From a bacterium (GTDB taxonomy: Bacteria > Ratteibacteria > UBA8468 > B48-G9 > JAFGKM01), in NCBI GenBank assembly GCA_021157805.1, contig JAGGVW010000086.1:1-6475 (forward strand): a stretch of DNA of 6,475 nt, read 5' to 3'. The notes under the pieces were generated by a model. It had not been told where the DNA came from. It made no database searches and was given only the letters and a program-made list of their open reading frames with translations. How positions within the stretch are numbered: position 1 is the first letter of the stretch; each line of letters starts with the position of its first letter. Of this stretch, positions 1-6,011 are shown in pieces. The position numbers and the translations under genes were made by a program.

Positions 1-375
1 GAAAGAGACCCTTTTATTTCTCTCTTAGAAAAAGTTAAAAAGAAAAAAGAGAAAATTAAGAAGAAAAAGGTAATAAAAAAGAAAAAAGAAGTATTTATTG
101 AACCTGAATTTAATTTAAGCGGAATAGTTTATGATGATAAAAAACCAATTGTAATTTTGAATAGTAAAGTTGTTGAAGAAAAAAAATACTTAGGAGAGTA
201 TCAGATTTATAAAATATTCCCAGAAAAAGTAATAATAAAATATAAAAACAGGTATTTTGTTATTAGTCCTTATAAAAAAGGGAAAAGTTATGGGGGTAAA
301 AATGAAAAGAAAAAAAATTTTTCAAATAGTAATATTCCTTCTTCTTATAATAACTTTCCATCAGGGATTATGTGA
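1..375 (+). CDS. PilP/GspC-like pilus or secretion connector protein, C-terminal part (5' end outside window)
   Basis: The reading frame is open from the first base and stops with TGA at 373-375, so the start lies upstream of the window. The visible part opens with RDPF (visible residues 2-5), a motif common in PilP- and GspB/GspC-like proteins. A very lysine-rich linker follows (about residues 11-30), then a small beta-rich domain (about 36-90) with the pattern 'LSGIVYDDKKPIVILNSKVV ... YKIFPEKVIIKY ... YFVIS'. In the family, this periplasmic domain links the inner-membrane platform (PilN/PilO or GspL/GspM) to the secretin N-terminus, and the secretin gene directly follows here as in pilP-pilQ. 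The last ~28 residues, after YFVIS, look unstructured and share their DNA with the secretin start and signal peptide, an overlap of about 74 nt. Assignment to PilP versus GspB/GspC cannot be settled from the fragment. The coding frame itself is well supported. Confidence 0.7.
   Translation, partial: ERDPFISLLEKVKKKKEKIKKKKVIKKKKEVFIEPEFNLSGIVYDDKKPIVILNSKVVEEKKYLGEYQIYKIFPEKVIIKYKNRYFVISPYKKGKSYGGKNEKKKNFSNSNIPSSYNNFPSGIM
292..297 (+). promoter_or_regulatory. Ribosome binding site favouring the secretin start at 302
   Basis: GGGGGT differs from GGAGGT at one base and ends 4 nt before ATG 302, which places a clean MKRKK-type signal peptide at the N-terminus. A competing AAGGGA at 278-283 would serve ATG 290, so the start is probable rather than certain. 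The site lies inside the end of the preceding gene, so the secretin ribosome must load on translated mRNA. Confidence 0.45.
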
Positions 376-1621
376 AAAAACATTTACTTTAAATTTTTAC
401 CAGGCAAAATTAGGATTTGTCCTTGAAGCATTAAGTAAAAAAACAGGTATAAAACTAATCACAAGTTCCTCTCTTGCAGAAAAACCAATTAGTGCATATC
501 TTAAAGATGTTACAGGAGATGAAGCAATTGATGCTATTTTGAGAGCAAATGGTCTTTATAGAGAGAAAATGAAGAATACAGATATTTATGTGGTAAAGGA
601 GTTAAAAGAAGTTCCTGAACTAAAAGATGAAACATTTTTTCTTCAATATGCTAAAGCAAAAGATATTGGGAATATACTCTCTCCCTTTTTAACTAAAGAT
701 GGAAAAATTATAATTGATGTTCGGACAAACAGTATAACTATAAAAGATACTCCTGAAAATTTAGATGAAATCAAAAAAATAATTTCTCAACTTGATAAAA
801 ATATCCCCCAGATTTCTATTGAAGCAGTTCTCGTAGAATTAACAACTGATGGATTAAAAGATATTGGAATAAACTGGAATGTAGCAGGTAACTTCTTTGG
901 TGGAGCAAAAGATGTTCCATATCCCTGGCATAAAAGTTTTGAAAGAGAAATTGTAAATCCAAGAGAGGTCGGCGGTGGTGCTGGTGGAGAAGGAACAACA
1001 GGGGCAAATCCTCAATTCATTCTTGGAACAATTTCTTTTCAAACACTTACAGCAAATTTAAGATTTCTTGAAAATAAAGGGGAAGCAAATATTCTTGCAA
1101 GTCCAAGAGTTACAACCTTAAACGATACACCAGCAAAAATCAAAATTACAAAAAATATTGTAAGAGCAGTAAAAACAGTTTATCATCCAGAAACAGGTGT
1201 TCCAATATCAAAAGAACCAATTTATGGAGAAGTTGGTGTTTCTCTGATTGTAACCCCTCATGTAAATGAAAAGGGATATATAACACTTGATGTGGAACCA
1301 AGTGTAAGTTCAGCAGAACCATCTACATTCTTTACCGAAGCAGTAGATACACATGAAAGAAGTGCTAAAACAATGGTAAGAGTAAAAGATGGCGAAACAG
1401 TTGTAATTGGTGGACTTTTAAGAATAGATAAATCAAAAAAATCAAGCAAGGTTCCTATTTTAGGAGATTTGTTCCCATTTTTGTTTAAATCCCATACAAA
1501 AAACTTTAACAAAACAGACCTTATAATTCTTATTACACCTCATGTTGTTGGAGAAAAAGAAATGAATAAATTAGGAAAGAAAGAAAAGGAGAAAATTAAA
1601 GAGATATATAAAGATGAATAA
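302..1621 (+). CDS. Compact secretin, PilQ/GspD-like outer-membrane channel
   Basis: This 439-residue protein is predicted to form the multimeric outer-membrane gate for a type IV pilus or type II secretion-like system. Residues 1-24 are a signal peptide (MKRKK followed by a long hydrophobic stretch). Residues ~28-98 resemble the STN/N0 domain, and ~111-168 a secretin N1-type domain ('FFLQYAKAKDIGNIL', 'NSITIKDTPENLDEIKKII'). From ~171 to 416 is the secretin core: 'ISIEAVLVEL', 'GEANILASPRVTTLND', 'GVSLIVTPHV', 'VKDGETVVIGGLL', and the signature 'VPILGDLFPFLF' followed by 'TDLIILITPHVV'. A glycine-rich segment (224-234) interrupts the core. The last ~20 residues are Lys/Glu-rich. PilQ and GspD usually exceed 600 residues, so this is a reduced version without obvious AMIN or extra N domains. 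I chose ATG 302, preceded by GGGGGT at 4-nt spacing. ATG 290 (four residues longer, AAGGGA upstream) is a real alternative. The neighbours are a PilP/GspC-like gene before and minor pilins after. Confidence 0.92.
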   Translation: MKRKKIFQIVIFLLLIITFHQGLCEKTFTLNFYQAKLGFVLEALSKKTGIKLITSSSLAEKPISAYLKDVTGDEAIDAILRANGLYREKMKNTDIYVVKELKEVPELKDETFFLQYAKAKDIGNILSPFLTKDGKIIIDVRTNSITIKDTPENLDEIKKIISQLDKNIPQISIEAVLVELTTDGLKDIGINWNVAGNFFGGAKDVPYPWHKSFEREIVNPREVGGGAGGEGTTGANPQFILGTISFQTLTANLRFLENKGEANILASPRVTTLNDTPAKIKITKNIVRAVKTVYHPETGVPISKEPIYGEVGVSLIVTPHVNEKGYITLDVEPSVSSAEPSTFFTEAVDTHERSAKTMVRVKDGETVVIGGLLRIDKSKKSSKVPILGDLFPFLFKSHTKNFNKTDLIILITPHVVGEKEMNKLGKKEKEKIKEIYKDE

Positions 1622-1973
1622 AAATGGTTTTACTCTTGTAGAAATATTAATCTCAATAGTGATTTTTCTTATATTCTGCATAGGTATATTTAATTTTTTC
1701 CTTTATGGGCAAAAAGAAATGAATTTTTCAACTCATAATTATATTGCTACTGAACTTGCAGATCAGAAATTAGAGGAGATAAAAACAATGGCATATAAGG
1801 ATATTAAAAATTCAAATGAAGAAATTTCTGTAGATAATATTAATTACACAAGGAATGTAGAAGTTGAAAAGTTGAATAATCCTGAAAGAAAAAAAGTAAA
1901 AGTAGAAGTTATATGGACAGAAGGAGGAAAAAACAATAAAATAAAATTAGAAACAATAATATCACCGAGATGA
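1614..1973 (+). CDS. PilV/GspI-like minor pilin (type IV prepilin)
   Basis: This is a 119-residue protein with a textbook class III prepilin leader, MNKNG|FTLVE. Prepilin peptidase would cut after Gly5, leaving an N-methylated Phe and the conserved Glu at mature position +5 (Glu10). Residues 6-29 are the hydrophobic alpha-1 helix that anchors the protein in the inner membrane before assembly. The next part, 'ELADQKLEEIKTMAYKDI', is typical of PilV/GspI proteins. A short beta-rich remainder follows ('YTRNVEVEKL', 'KKVKVEVIW', 'IKLETIIS'). It would be one subunit of the I-J-K-like tip complex that primes pilus or pseudopilus assembly. The ATG overlaps the end of the secretin gene by 8 nt, and it ends in a 4-nt ATGA overlap with the next pilin, so translational coupling is likely. 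Only a weak GAGA ribosome site (1601-1604) is seen. PilV versus GspI is not resolvable here. Confidence 0.88.
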   Translation: MNKNGFTLVEILISIVIFLIFCIGIFNFFLYGQKEMNFSTHNYIATELADQKLEEIKTMAYKDIKNSNEEISVDNINYTRNVEVEKLNNPERKKVKVEVIWTEGGKNNKIKLETIISPR

Positions 1974-2485
1974 CTAAAAAAAGTGGATTTAGTTTAATAG
2001 AATTATTAATAGGAATTGTAATAAGTATTTCTTTTTTGCTTGGTATTGCAATTATAAGTTTAACAACAACAAAATCATGGGAAAAAGAGAGAAATAAAAA
2101 TGTTCTCAATTCTACTTTAAATTTTATTTCTTCTTTCCTTGAGAAAAACATCAGGGAAGCTACAGATTGTGAGGTTCAGGATGACGGAAAAAAATTAGTA
2201 TTAAGGAAAGAACCACTTGAAGATGGAAAAGAATGGGAAAGGAGTTTTTATATTGAGGGAAATGATTTAATATATGTAAATGAATATGGTGAAAAAATAC
2301 ATATTGTTAAAGGTCAGTTAAAAGGAATTAAATTTAATAAATTTGAATTTAAATTTCCTGCTGAAGATTATCAAGGAGAAGAAGTTTCTGCATCAGTCAG
2401 TATAGATGTAGAAATAGAAAAAGGAAAAGAGACATCAAAAATTAAGAAAATAGTTAATTTGAGAAACATTGAGGCAAAACAATGA
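1970..2485 (+). CDS. PilW/GspJ-like minor pilin (type IV prepilin)
   Basis: This 171-residue protein begins MTKKSG|FSLIE, with predicted prepilin peptidase cleavage after Gly6 and the conserved Glu at +5 (Glu11). Residues 7-30 form the hydrophobic helix. After it comes an amphipathic stretch with 'FISSFLEKNIREATDCEV', the helix-to-sheet transition seen in PilW/GspJ proteins. A beta-rich globular domain follows, with 'KKLVLRKEP', 'ERSFYIEGNDLIYVN' and 'GIKFNKFEFKF'. Its second position among the three pilins, its length, and the 'REAT' region support a J/W-like role beside the I/V-like and K/X-like partners. It starts in an ATGA overlap with the preceding pilin, with no convincing ribosome site of its own, and ends in another ATGA overlap, so coupled translation of the trio is likely. 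Confidence 0.85.
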   Translation: MTKKSGFSLIELLIGIVISISFLLGIAIISLTTTKSWEKERNKNVLNSTLNFISSFLEKNIREATDCEVQDDGKKLVLRKEPLEDGKEWERSFYIEGNDLIYVNEYGEKIHIVKGQLKGIKFNKFEFKFPAEDYQGEEVSASVSIDVEIEKGKETSKIKKIVNLRNIEAKQ

Positions 2486-3756
2486 AAAGAGGAGCAATTT
2501 TACCACTTGTCCTTATTCTTGGAATAGCATCAACTTTACTTGGTTTTTCTCTTCTTTATTTAGCAAGGATAGAAAGAATTTCTTCAATCAAAAAAGAAAG
2601 AAAGGCAAAAATATTCTGGATAGCAGAAGCAGGAGCAGAGCATGCAAAAGCATTTTTGAAAGAACAACTTGAAAATACAGGTTATCCTTACCCTGGGACA
2701 GAACCATTCACTCCTTTTCCTGAACAAAACTTTGGAGGCGGAAAATATAATGTGGTTATAGACCCAGATGATGATAATCCTGGAAAAGCAGTAAAAAAAT
2801 ATAAAATTATCTCCACGGCAACTTTTGAAAATCAAACTGTTAGAAAAGAGATAGATGTTATTATGAAAATAGAAAGTTTTGCTAAATTTGCCTATTTTAC
2901 AAATCGTGAATACAATCCAGAAATAAGAAGGAAGATATGGTTTATGAGTAAAGATGTAATTCACGGACCACTACACTCAAATAGTCAATTAAATATCTGC
3001 GGGAGCCCAACATTTGAAGGAGAAGTAACAAGCACTGCTTCTTCCTTTAATTATTATCATGGAGGTCCACCCCGGGATAATCCAAAGTTTCTTGCTGGTT
3101 ATAAACTTGGTGTTGAAGAAATAAATATGAACAAATACAAAAATCTCAATAGAATAAAAAATGCTGCTCTTTCTTATGGGTTATATCTGAGAGGAAACTA
3201 TACAATAATTATGCATTCTAATGGAACATTAACTTATAGAAGAGGGCATCGTAGTAGAACTGTAAGTTTATCAAGTATAAATGGTGTTGTTTATGTAAAT
3301 GGGAATGCTACAGTTTATGGCACAGTAAATGGGAAATTAACAATTGCAGTTGGTTCAAGATATTCAATTTACATACGAAATCATATCAAATATAAAACTC
3401 CCCCATCAAATCCAAATTGTAATGATATGCTGGGACTTGTTGCCGGGAAGTCAATAATAGTTTCAAGATATGCACCGAACAATCTTGAAATAGACGCTAC
3501 ATTAATGGCTTTTGACAAATCATTTTATGTTGAAAACTGGAGATACCGCAGACCAAGTGGAAAACTAACCGTCTGGGGAGGAATAATACAGGCATATCGT
3601 GGTCCGGTTGGAACTTTCTATCCCAGAACAGGGAGAATTGCTTCAGGTTATTATAAAGATTATCATTATGATAAAAGAGTGATTGATAATCCTCCACCTT
3701 ATTTTCCAACCACAGGGAGATATGAACTTGCAGAATGGAAAGAGAAATTTGAATAA
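2482..3756 (+). CDS. PilX/GspK-like pilin with large DUF4900-type beta-rich domain
   Basis: This 424-residue protein has a short prepilin-like N-terminus, MKRG|AILPLVLI, with Gly4 at the likely cleavage point, a hydrophobic helix (5-28), then 'IFWIAEAGAEHAKAFL' (44-59), typical of PilX/GspK-like proteins. There is no Glu at mature +5 (Leu9 in this frame), as in GspK tip subunits. From about 134 onward the pattern 'FAKFAYFTNREYNPEI', 'IWFMSKDVIHGPLHSN', 'GSPTFEGEVTS' matches what I recall of the DUF4900 family. Residues ~265-302 form regular short beta strands ('GVVYVNGNATVYGTVNG', 'LTIAVGS'), suggesting a beta-helix-like fold. 'LGLVAGKSIIV' and 'LEIDATLMAF' continue it, and the C-terminal part is Tyr/Pro/Arg-rich. 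It probably sits at the pilus tip on the cell surface. GAGG at 2471-2474 is a plausible ribosome site, and the start overlaps the preceding gene by 4 nt. The role in adhesion is inference. Confidence 0.82.
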   Translation: MKRGAILPLVLILGIASTLLGFSLLYLARIERISSIKKERKAKIFWIAEAGAEHAKAFLKEQLENTGYPYPGTEPFTPFPEQNFGGGKYNVVIDPDDDNPGKAVKKYKIISTATFENQTVRKEIDVIMKIESFAKFAYFTNREYNPEIRRKIWFMSKDVIHGPLHSNSQLNICGSPTFEGEVTSTASSFNYYHGGPPRDNPKFLAGYKLGVEEINMNKYKNLNRIKNAALSYGLYLRGNYTIIMHSNGTLTYRRGHRSRTVSLSSINGVVYVNGNATVYGTVNGKLTIAVGSRYSIYIRNHIKYKTPPSNPNCNDMLGLVAGKSIIVSRYAPNNLEIDATLMAFDKSFYVENWRYRRPSGKLTVWGGIIQAYRGPVGTFYPRTGRIASGYYKDYHYDKRVIDNPPPYFPTTGRYELAEWKEKFE

Positions 3757-3757
3757 T

Positions 3758-4942
3758 ATGAATATTTCTTCTTTAAAAGAAAAATATAAAACTTTATTTG
3801 GAAATAAAAATCTGTATATGGTAAAAGTTCCATTAAGAATTTCTCCTCTTGGTGCTCATATTGACCATCAATATGGTATTGTTTCAGGTATGACTGTCAA
3901 TAAATACATCTATCTCTTATTCAGTGAAAATAAAAAAGGAATAAGAATTTACAGTGAAAATTACAATGATATAATTGAGTTTGCAATTGATGAAGAGGTA
4001 AAAAAAGAAAATCACTGGTCAGATTATATAAAAGGTGCTTTTTCTGTTCTGAAAGGAAAATATGATATAAAGAAGGGAATTGATGGTCTTATTTATGGAG
4101 AAATTTCAACAAGGGGCTTAAGTTCTTCTGCTGCAACAGGTATTTCGTATCTTCTTGCTCTTGAGAAAATTAACAATTTAAAGGTTTCAGAAGAAGAAAA
4201 TGTCTTCTTTATGCAAAAAATTGAAAATGATTACATTGGTTTAAATAATGGAATCCTTGACCAATCAATTATTCTTTTAAATTCTAACTTCCCCCTTTCT
4301 CTTCTTTTTATTGATTGTAAAACTAACGAGTTTAAAAATATAATTCCTGAAAAGAAAATTAACTTTGATATAATAATTGTCCATTCAGGAGTAGATAGAG
4401 TTTTAACAAAAACAATTTATAATGAAAGAGTGAAAGAATGCATTGAAGCATCCAAAATTCTTTTAAAACTTGCTGGTGAAAAAGTCATAGAAAACATAAG
4501 ATTGAGGGATGTTAAAAGAGATTACTTTGAAAAGTATAAAGAAAAACTACCTGAAAATTTAAGGAAAAGAGCAGAACATTTTTATTCTGAAATGGAAAGA
4601 GTTGAAAAAGGAATAGGATACTGGGAAAAAGGAAATATTGAAAAATTCGGGAAATTAATGAAAGAATCAGGAGAAAGTTCAATAAAAAATTATGAATGCG
4701 GAATACCTCAAACAATAGAAATACATAGAATTCTTAACTCAATGGAGGAAATATATGGAGCAAGATTCTCAGGTGCTGGGTTTGGAGGAAGTTGTATAGG
4801 GATATTAAAAAAGAATTGTGATAGAGAAAGAATAAAAAAAATCATAGAGGAAAAATATCTGAGAAAATTTTCTGATTCAAAGGGAAAGTTTAAAATAATA
4901 TTCGCACAACATGGATTTAATCCTGAAATAGTTAAAGTTTAA
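3758..4942 (+). CDS. GHMP-family sugar-1-kinase, galacturonokinase-like (galactokinase superfamily)
   Basis: This 394-residue cytosolic kinase is predicted to phosphorylate a hexose or hexuronic acid at C1 with ATP. All three GHMP motifs are present: the sugar-binding motif 'RISPLGAHIDHQYG' (27-40), the ATP loop 'GLSSSAATG' (120-128), and 'RFSGAGFGGSC' (336-346). The catalytic Asp is in 'NNGILDQ' (Asp168). Galactokinases read GEHTD in the first motif. Here Glu is Ala33, while Arg27, His34, Asp36 and Tyr221 are kept. 'CPLGAHIDHQ', 'NYECG' and 'YGARFSGAGF' are features I recall from plant galacturonokinase, and this protein has near-identical strings ('SPLGAHIDHQ', 'NYECG' at 311-315). Galacturonate is therefore a good candidate substrate, but galactose or another sugar is possible. 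ATG 3758 was chosen because it gives a normal N-terminus. Upstream in-frame ATGs (3683, 3722) would add a tail inside the pilin gene. The gap to the pilin stop is one base and no strong ribosome site is seen, so reinitiation is likely. Confidence 0.85.
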   Translation: MNISSLKEKYKTLFGNKNLYMVKVPLRISPLGAHIDHQYGIVSGMTVNKYIYLLFSENKKGIRIYSENYNDIIEFAIDEEVKKENHWSDYIKGAFSVLKGKYDIKKGIDGLIYGEISTRGLSSSAATGISYLLALEKINNLKVSEEENVFFMQKIENDYIGLNNGILDQSIILLNSNFPLSLLFIDCKTNEFKNIIPEKKINFDIIIVHSGVDRVLTKTIYNERVKECIEASKILLKLAGEKVIENIRLRDVKRDYFEKYKEKLPENLRKRAEHFYSEMERVEKGIGYWEKGNIEKFGKLMKESGESSIKNYECGIPQTIEIHRILNSMEEIYGARFSGAGFGGSCIGILKKNCDRERIKKIIEEKYLRKFSDSKGKFKIIFAQHGFNPEIVKV

Positions 4943-4943
4943 T

Positions 4944-5942
4944 CTATTTTTTACTTATTACTTCTGGATTTTCAATATACTCTGGTCTTTTACCCTCAAC
5001 AAAAAATTTTCTCAAATTCTCAACTGTAAACTCACCCATCGCTTTTATTGTCTCAATTGTATATCTGCCTATATGAGGCAGAATTAAAACATTCGGAAAT
5101 TTAAGAAGAGGATTTTTTATACCGATTGGTTGATTTTCCACTACATCTGCAGCAAATCCACCAACTTTTCCTGATTTTAAAGCAACAAGAAGAGCACTTT
5201 CATCTATTATTTCTCCATCGGCAGTATTTATTATAATAACTCCTTCCTTCATTTTACTGAATGTTTTTTCATTTAAAAGGTGATATGTTTTTTCTGTTAA
5301 CGGGCAGTGAAGGGAAATTATGTCAGATGTTTCTATAAGTTCATCAAATGAGACAGGAATTGTATCTCTTCTTCTAATTTCATCATCAGAAAGGAGATTG
5401 TCAAAACCAATCACCTCTACATTAAAGCCATTCTTTAAAATTTCAGATACTCTACTTCCAACATTTCCAACTCCAATTAGTCCAACTCTTTTTCCTTTTA
5501 ATTCAAATCCAACAAGTTCAATTCTTTTTCCCCATAATCCTTCTCTTGTATATTCTGCTGCTTCAATCAATTTTCTTGTAATTGCAAGTATAAGAGCAAC
5601 TGTATATTCAGCCATTGATTCTCTCTGTATCTCAAGAGGAAATCTGCAAACATATATTCCAAGTTCTGTTGCTGCTTTCAAATCAACATTTGAATCAGCA
5701 ATTCCATGCCTTGAAATAATTTTCAAATTTTTCAATTCCTTAAGTATATTTTCATTATAGAAAGGAGAAAGTCCTATAATTAAACCATAAGAGTTTTTTA
5801 ATGTTTTTATTATATTTTCTTCTGACACATCTGTTGGAAAATTTATTCTTTCAACATCAGCAAATTCTTTCAATTTCTCAATATGTTCTGGAAATTTTAT
5901 ACCGAAACTTGTTGAATTAACAATTGCAATTTTTACCTTCAT
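4944..5942 (-). CDS. D-2-hydroxyacid dehydrogenase family protein with altered catalytic residues
   Basis: This 332-residue protein has the full two-domain fold of D-isomer-specific 2-hydroxyacid dehydrogenases (phosphoglycerate, glyoxylate/hydroxypyruvate or lactate reductases). The substrate domain carries 'SRHGIADSNVDLKAATELGI' (77-96) and 'SMAEYTVALILAITR' (109-123). The Rossmann domain has GVGNVG (157-162) followed by an acidic residue, Asp181, at the end of the second strand, which favours NAD(H). 'DIISLHCPLTEKTYHLLN' and 'PHIG' with His290 follow. The usual catalytic Arg in 'NTARG' is Asp242 ('NTADG'). The usual catalytic Glu, 29 residues later, is Gln271 ('VVENQP'). Both codons read clearly. 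A normal 2-ketoacid reductase reaction is therefore doubtful, and the substrate is unknown. The AGGAGA ribosome site and ATG at 5942-5940 give a firm start. It lies 69 bp downstream of gnd on the same strand, and its stop faces the kinase stop one base away. Confidence 0.88.
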   Translation of the reverse strand: MKVKIAIVNSTSFGIKFPEHIEKLKEFADVERINFPTDVSEENIIKTLKNSYGLIIGLSPFYNENILKELKNLKIISRHGIADSNVDLKAATELGIYVCRFPLEIQRESMAEYTVALILAITRKLIEAAEYTREGLWGKRIELVGFELKGKRVGLIGVGNVGSRVSEILKNGFNVEVIGFDNLLSDDEIRRRDTIPVSFDELIETSDIISLHCPLTEKTYHLLNEKTFSKMKEGVIIINTADGEIIDESALLVALKSGKVGGFAADVVENQPIGIKNPLLKFPNVLILPHIGRYTIETIKAMGEFTVENLRKFFVEGKRPEYIENPEVISKK

Positions 5943-5946
5943 TTTT

Positions 5947-5952
5947 TCTCCT
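5947..5952 (-). promoter_or_regulatory. Strong ribosome binding site for the dehydrogenase gene
   Basis: On the minus strand the sequence AGGAGA lies 4 nt before the ATG at 5942. It is the strongest Shine-Dalgarno match in the window and fixes the start of the dehydrogenase. The pilin genes and the kinase on the other strand instead appear to rely on overlapping or adjacent stop and start codons. Confidence 0.75.
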
Positions 5953-5992
5953 TTTTATTAATAATAAATCAAGATCCATTTTCTCTCTTATC

Positions 5993-6007
5993 CAGAACCG
6001 GGTTCTG
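5993..6007. repeat. Perfect 15-bp palindrome in the gnd-dehydrogenase gap
   Basis: CAGAACC-G-GGTTCTG has 7-bp arms around one base and begins four bases past the gnd stop codon (minus strand). As RNA it could fold into a 6-bp stem with a 3-base loop. No U-run follows on the minus strand, so it is not a standard intrinsic terminator. Its G+C content stands out in an otherwise AT-rich gap. An operator for a dimeric regulator or an RNA processing or stabilising hairpin are possible readings, neither proven. Confidence 0.4.
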
Positions 6008-6011
6008 AACT

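Noticed and set aside
257..301. Upstream TTG start (257) for the secretin
   Set aside because: It lacks a ribosome site and would put a second hydrophobic patch before the natural signal peptide. ATG 302 (or 290) fits better.
302..373. Lipoprotein signal on the secretin (Cys24)
   Set aside because: The residues before Cys (QGL) do not fit a lipobox, so an ordinary signal peptide is more likely.
971..1005. Gly-rich GGTGGTGCTGGTGGA stretch as a tandem DNA repeat
   Set aside because: It encodes a short Gly-rich loop in frame within the secretin and is too short and imperfect to count as a repeat element.
2584..2964. 126-codon open frame on the minus strand inside the large pilin gene
   Set aside because: Its Phe/Cys/Tyr-rich translation is typical of antisense of A-rich coding DNA, and it shows no recognisable motif.
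3683..3757. Upstream in-frame ATGs (3683, 3722) for the sugar kinase
   Set aside because: They would add an N-terminal extension encoded inside the pilin gene, with no family resemblance and no properly spaced ribosome site.
5320..5760. 146-codon open frame on the plus strand inside the dehydrogenase gene
   Set aside because: It is opposite to a clear dehydrogenase. Its Ser/Pro/Phe-rich composition is that of an antisense shadow frame.
5918..5978. Possible 20-residue leader peptide (ATG at 5978-5976, minus strand) overlapping the dehydrogenase start
   Set aside because: A short frame is expected by chance, it has no attenuator-like structure or codon bias, and the dehydrogenase has its own strong ribosome site.
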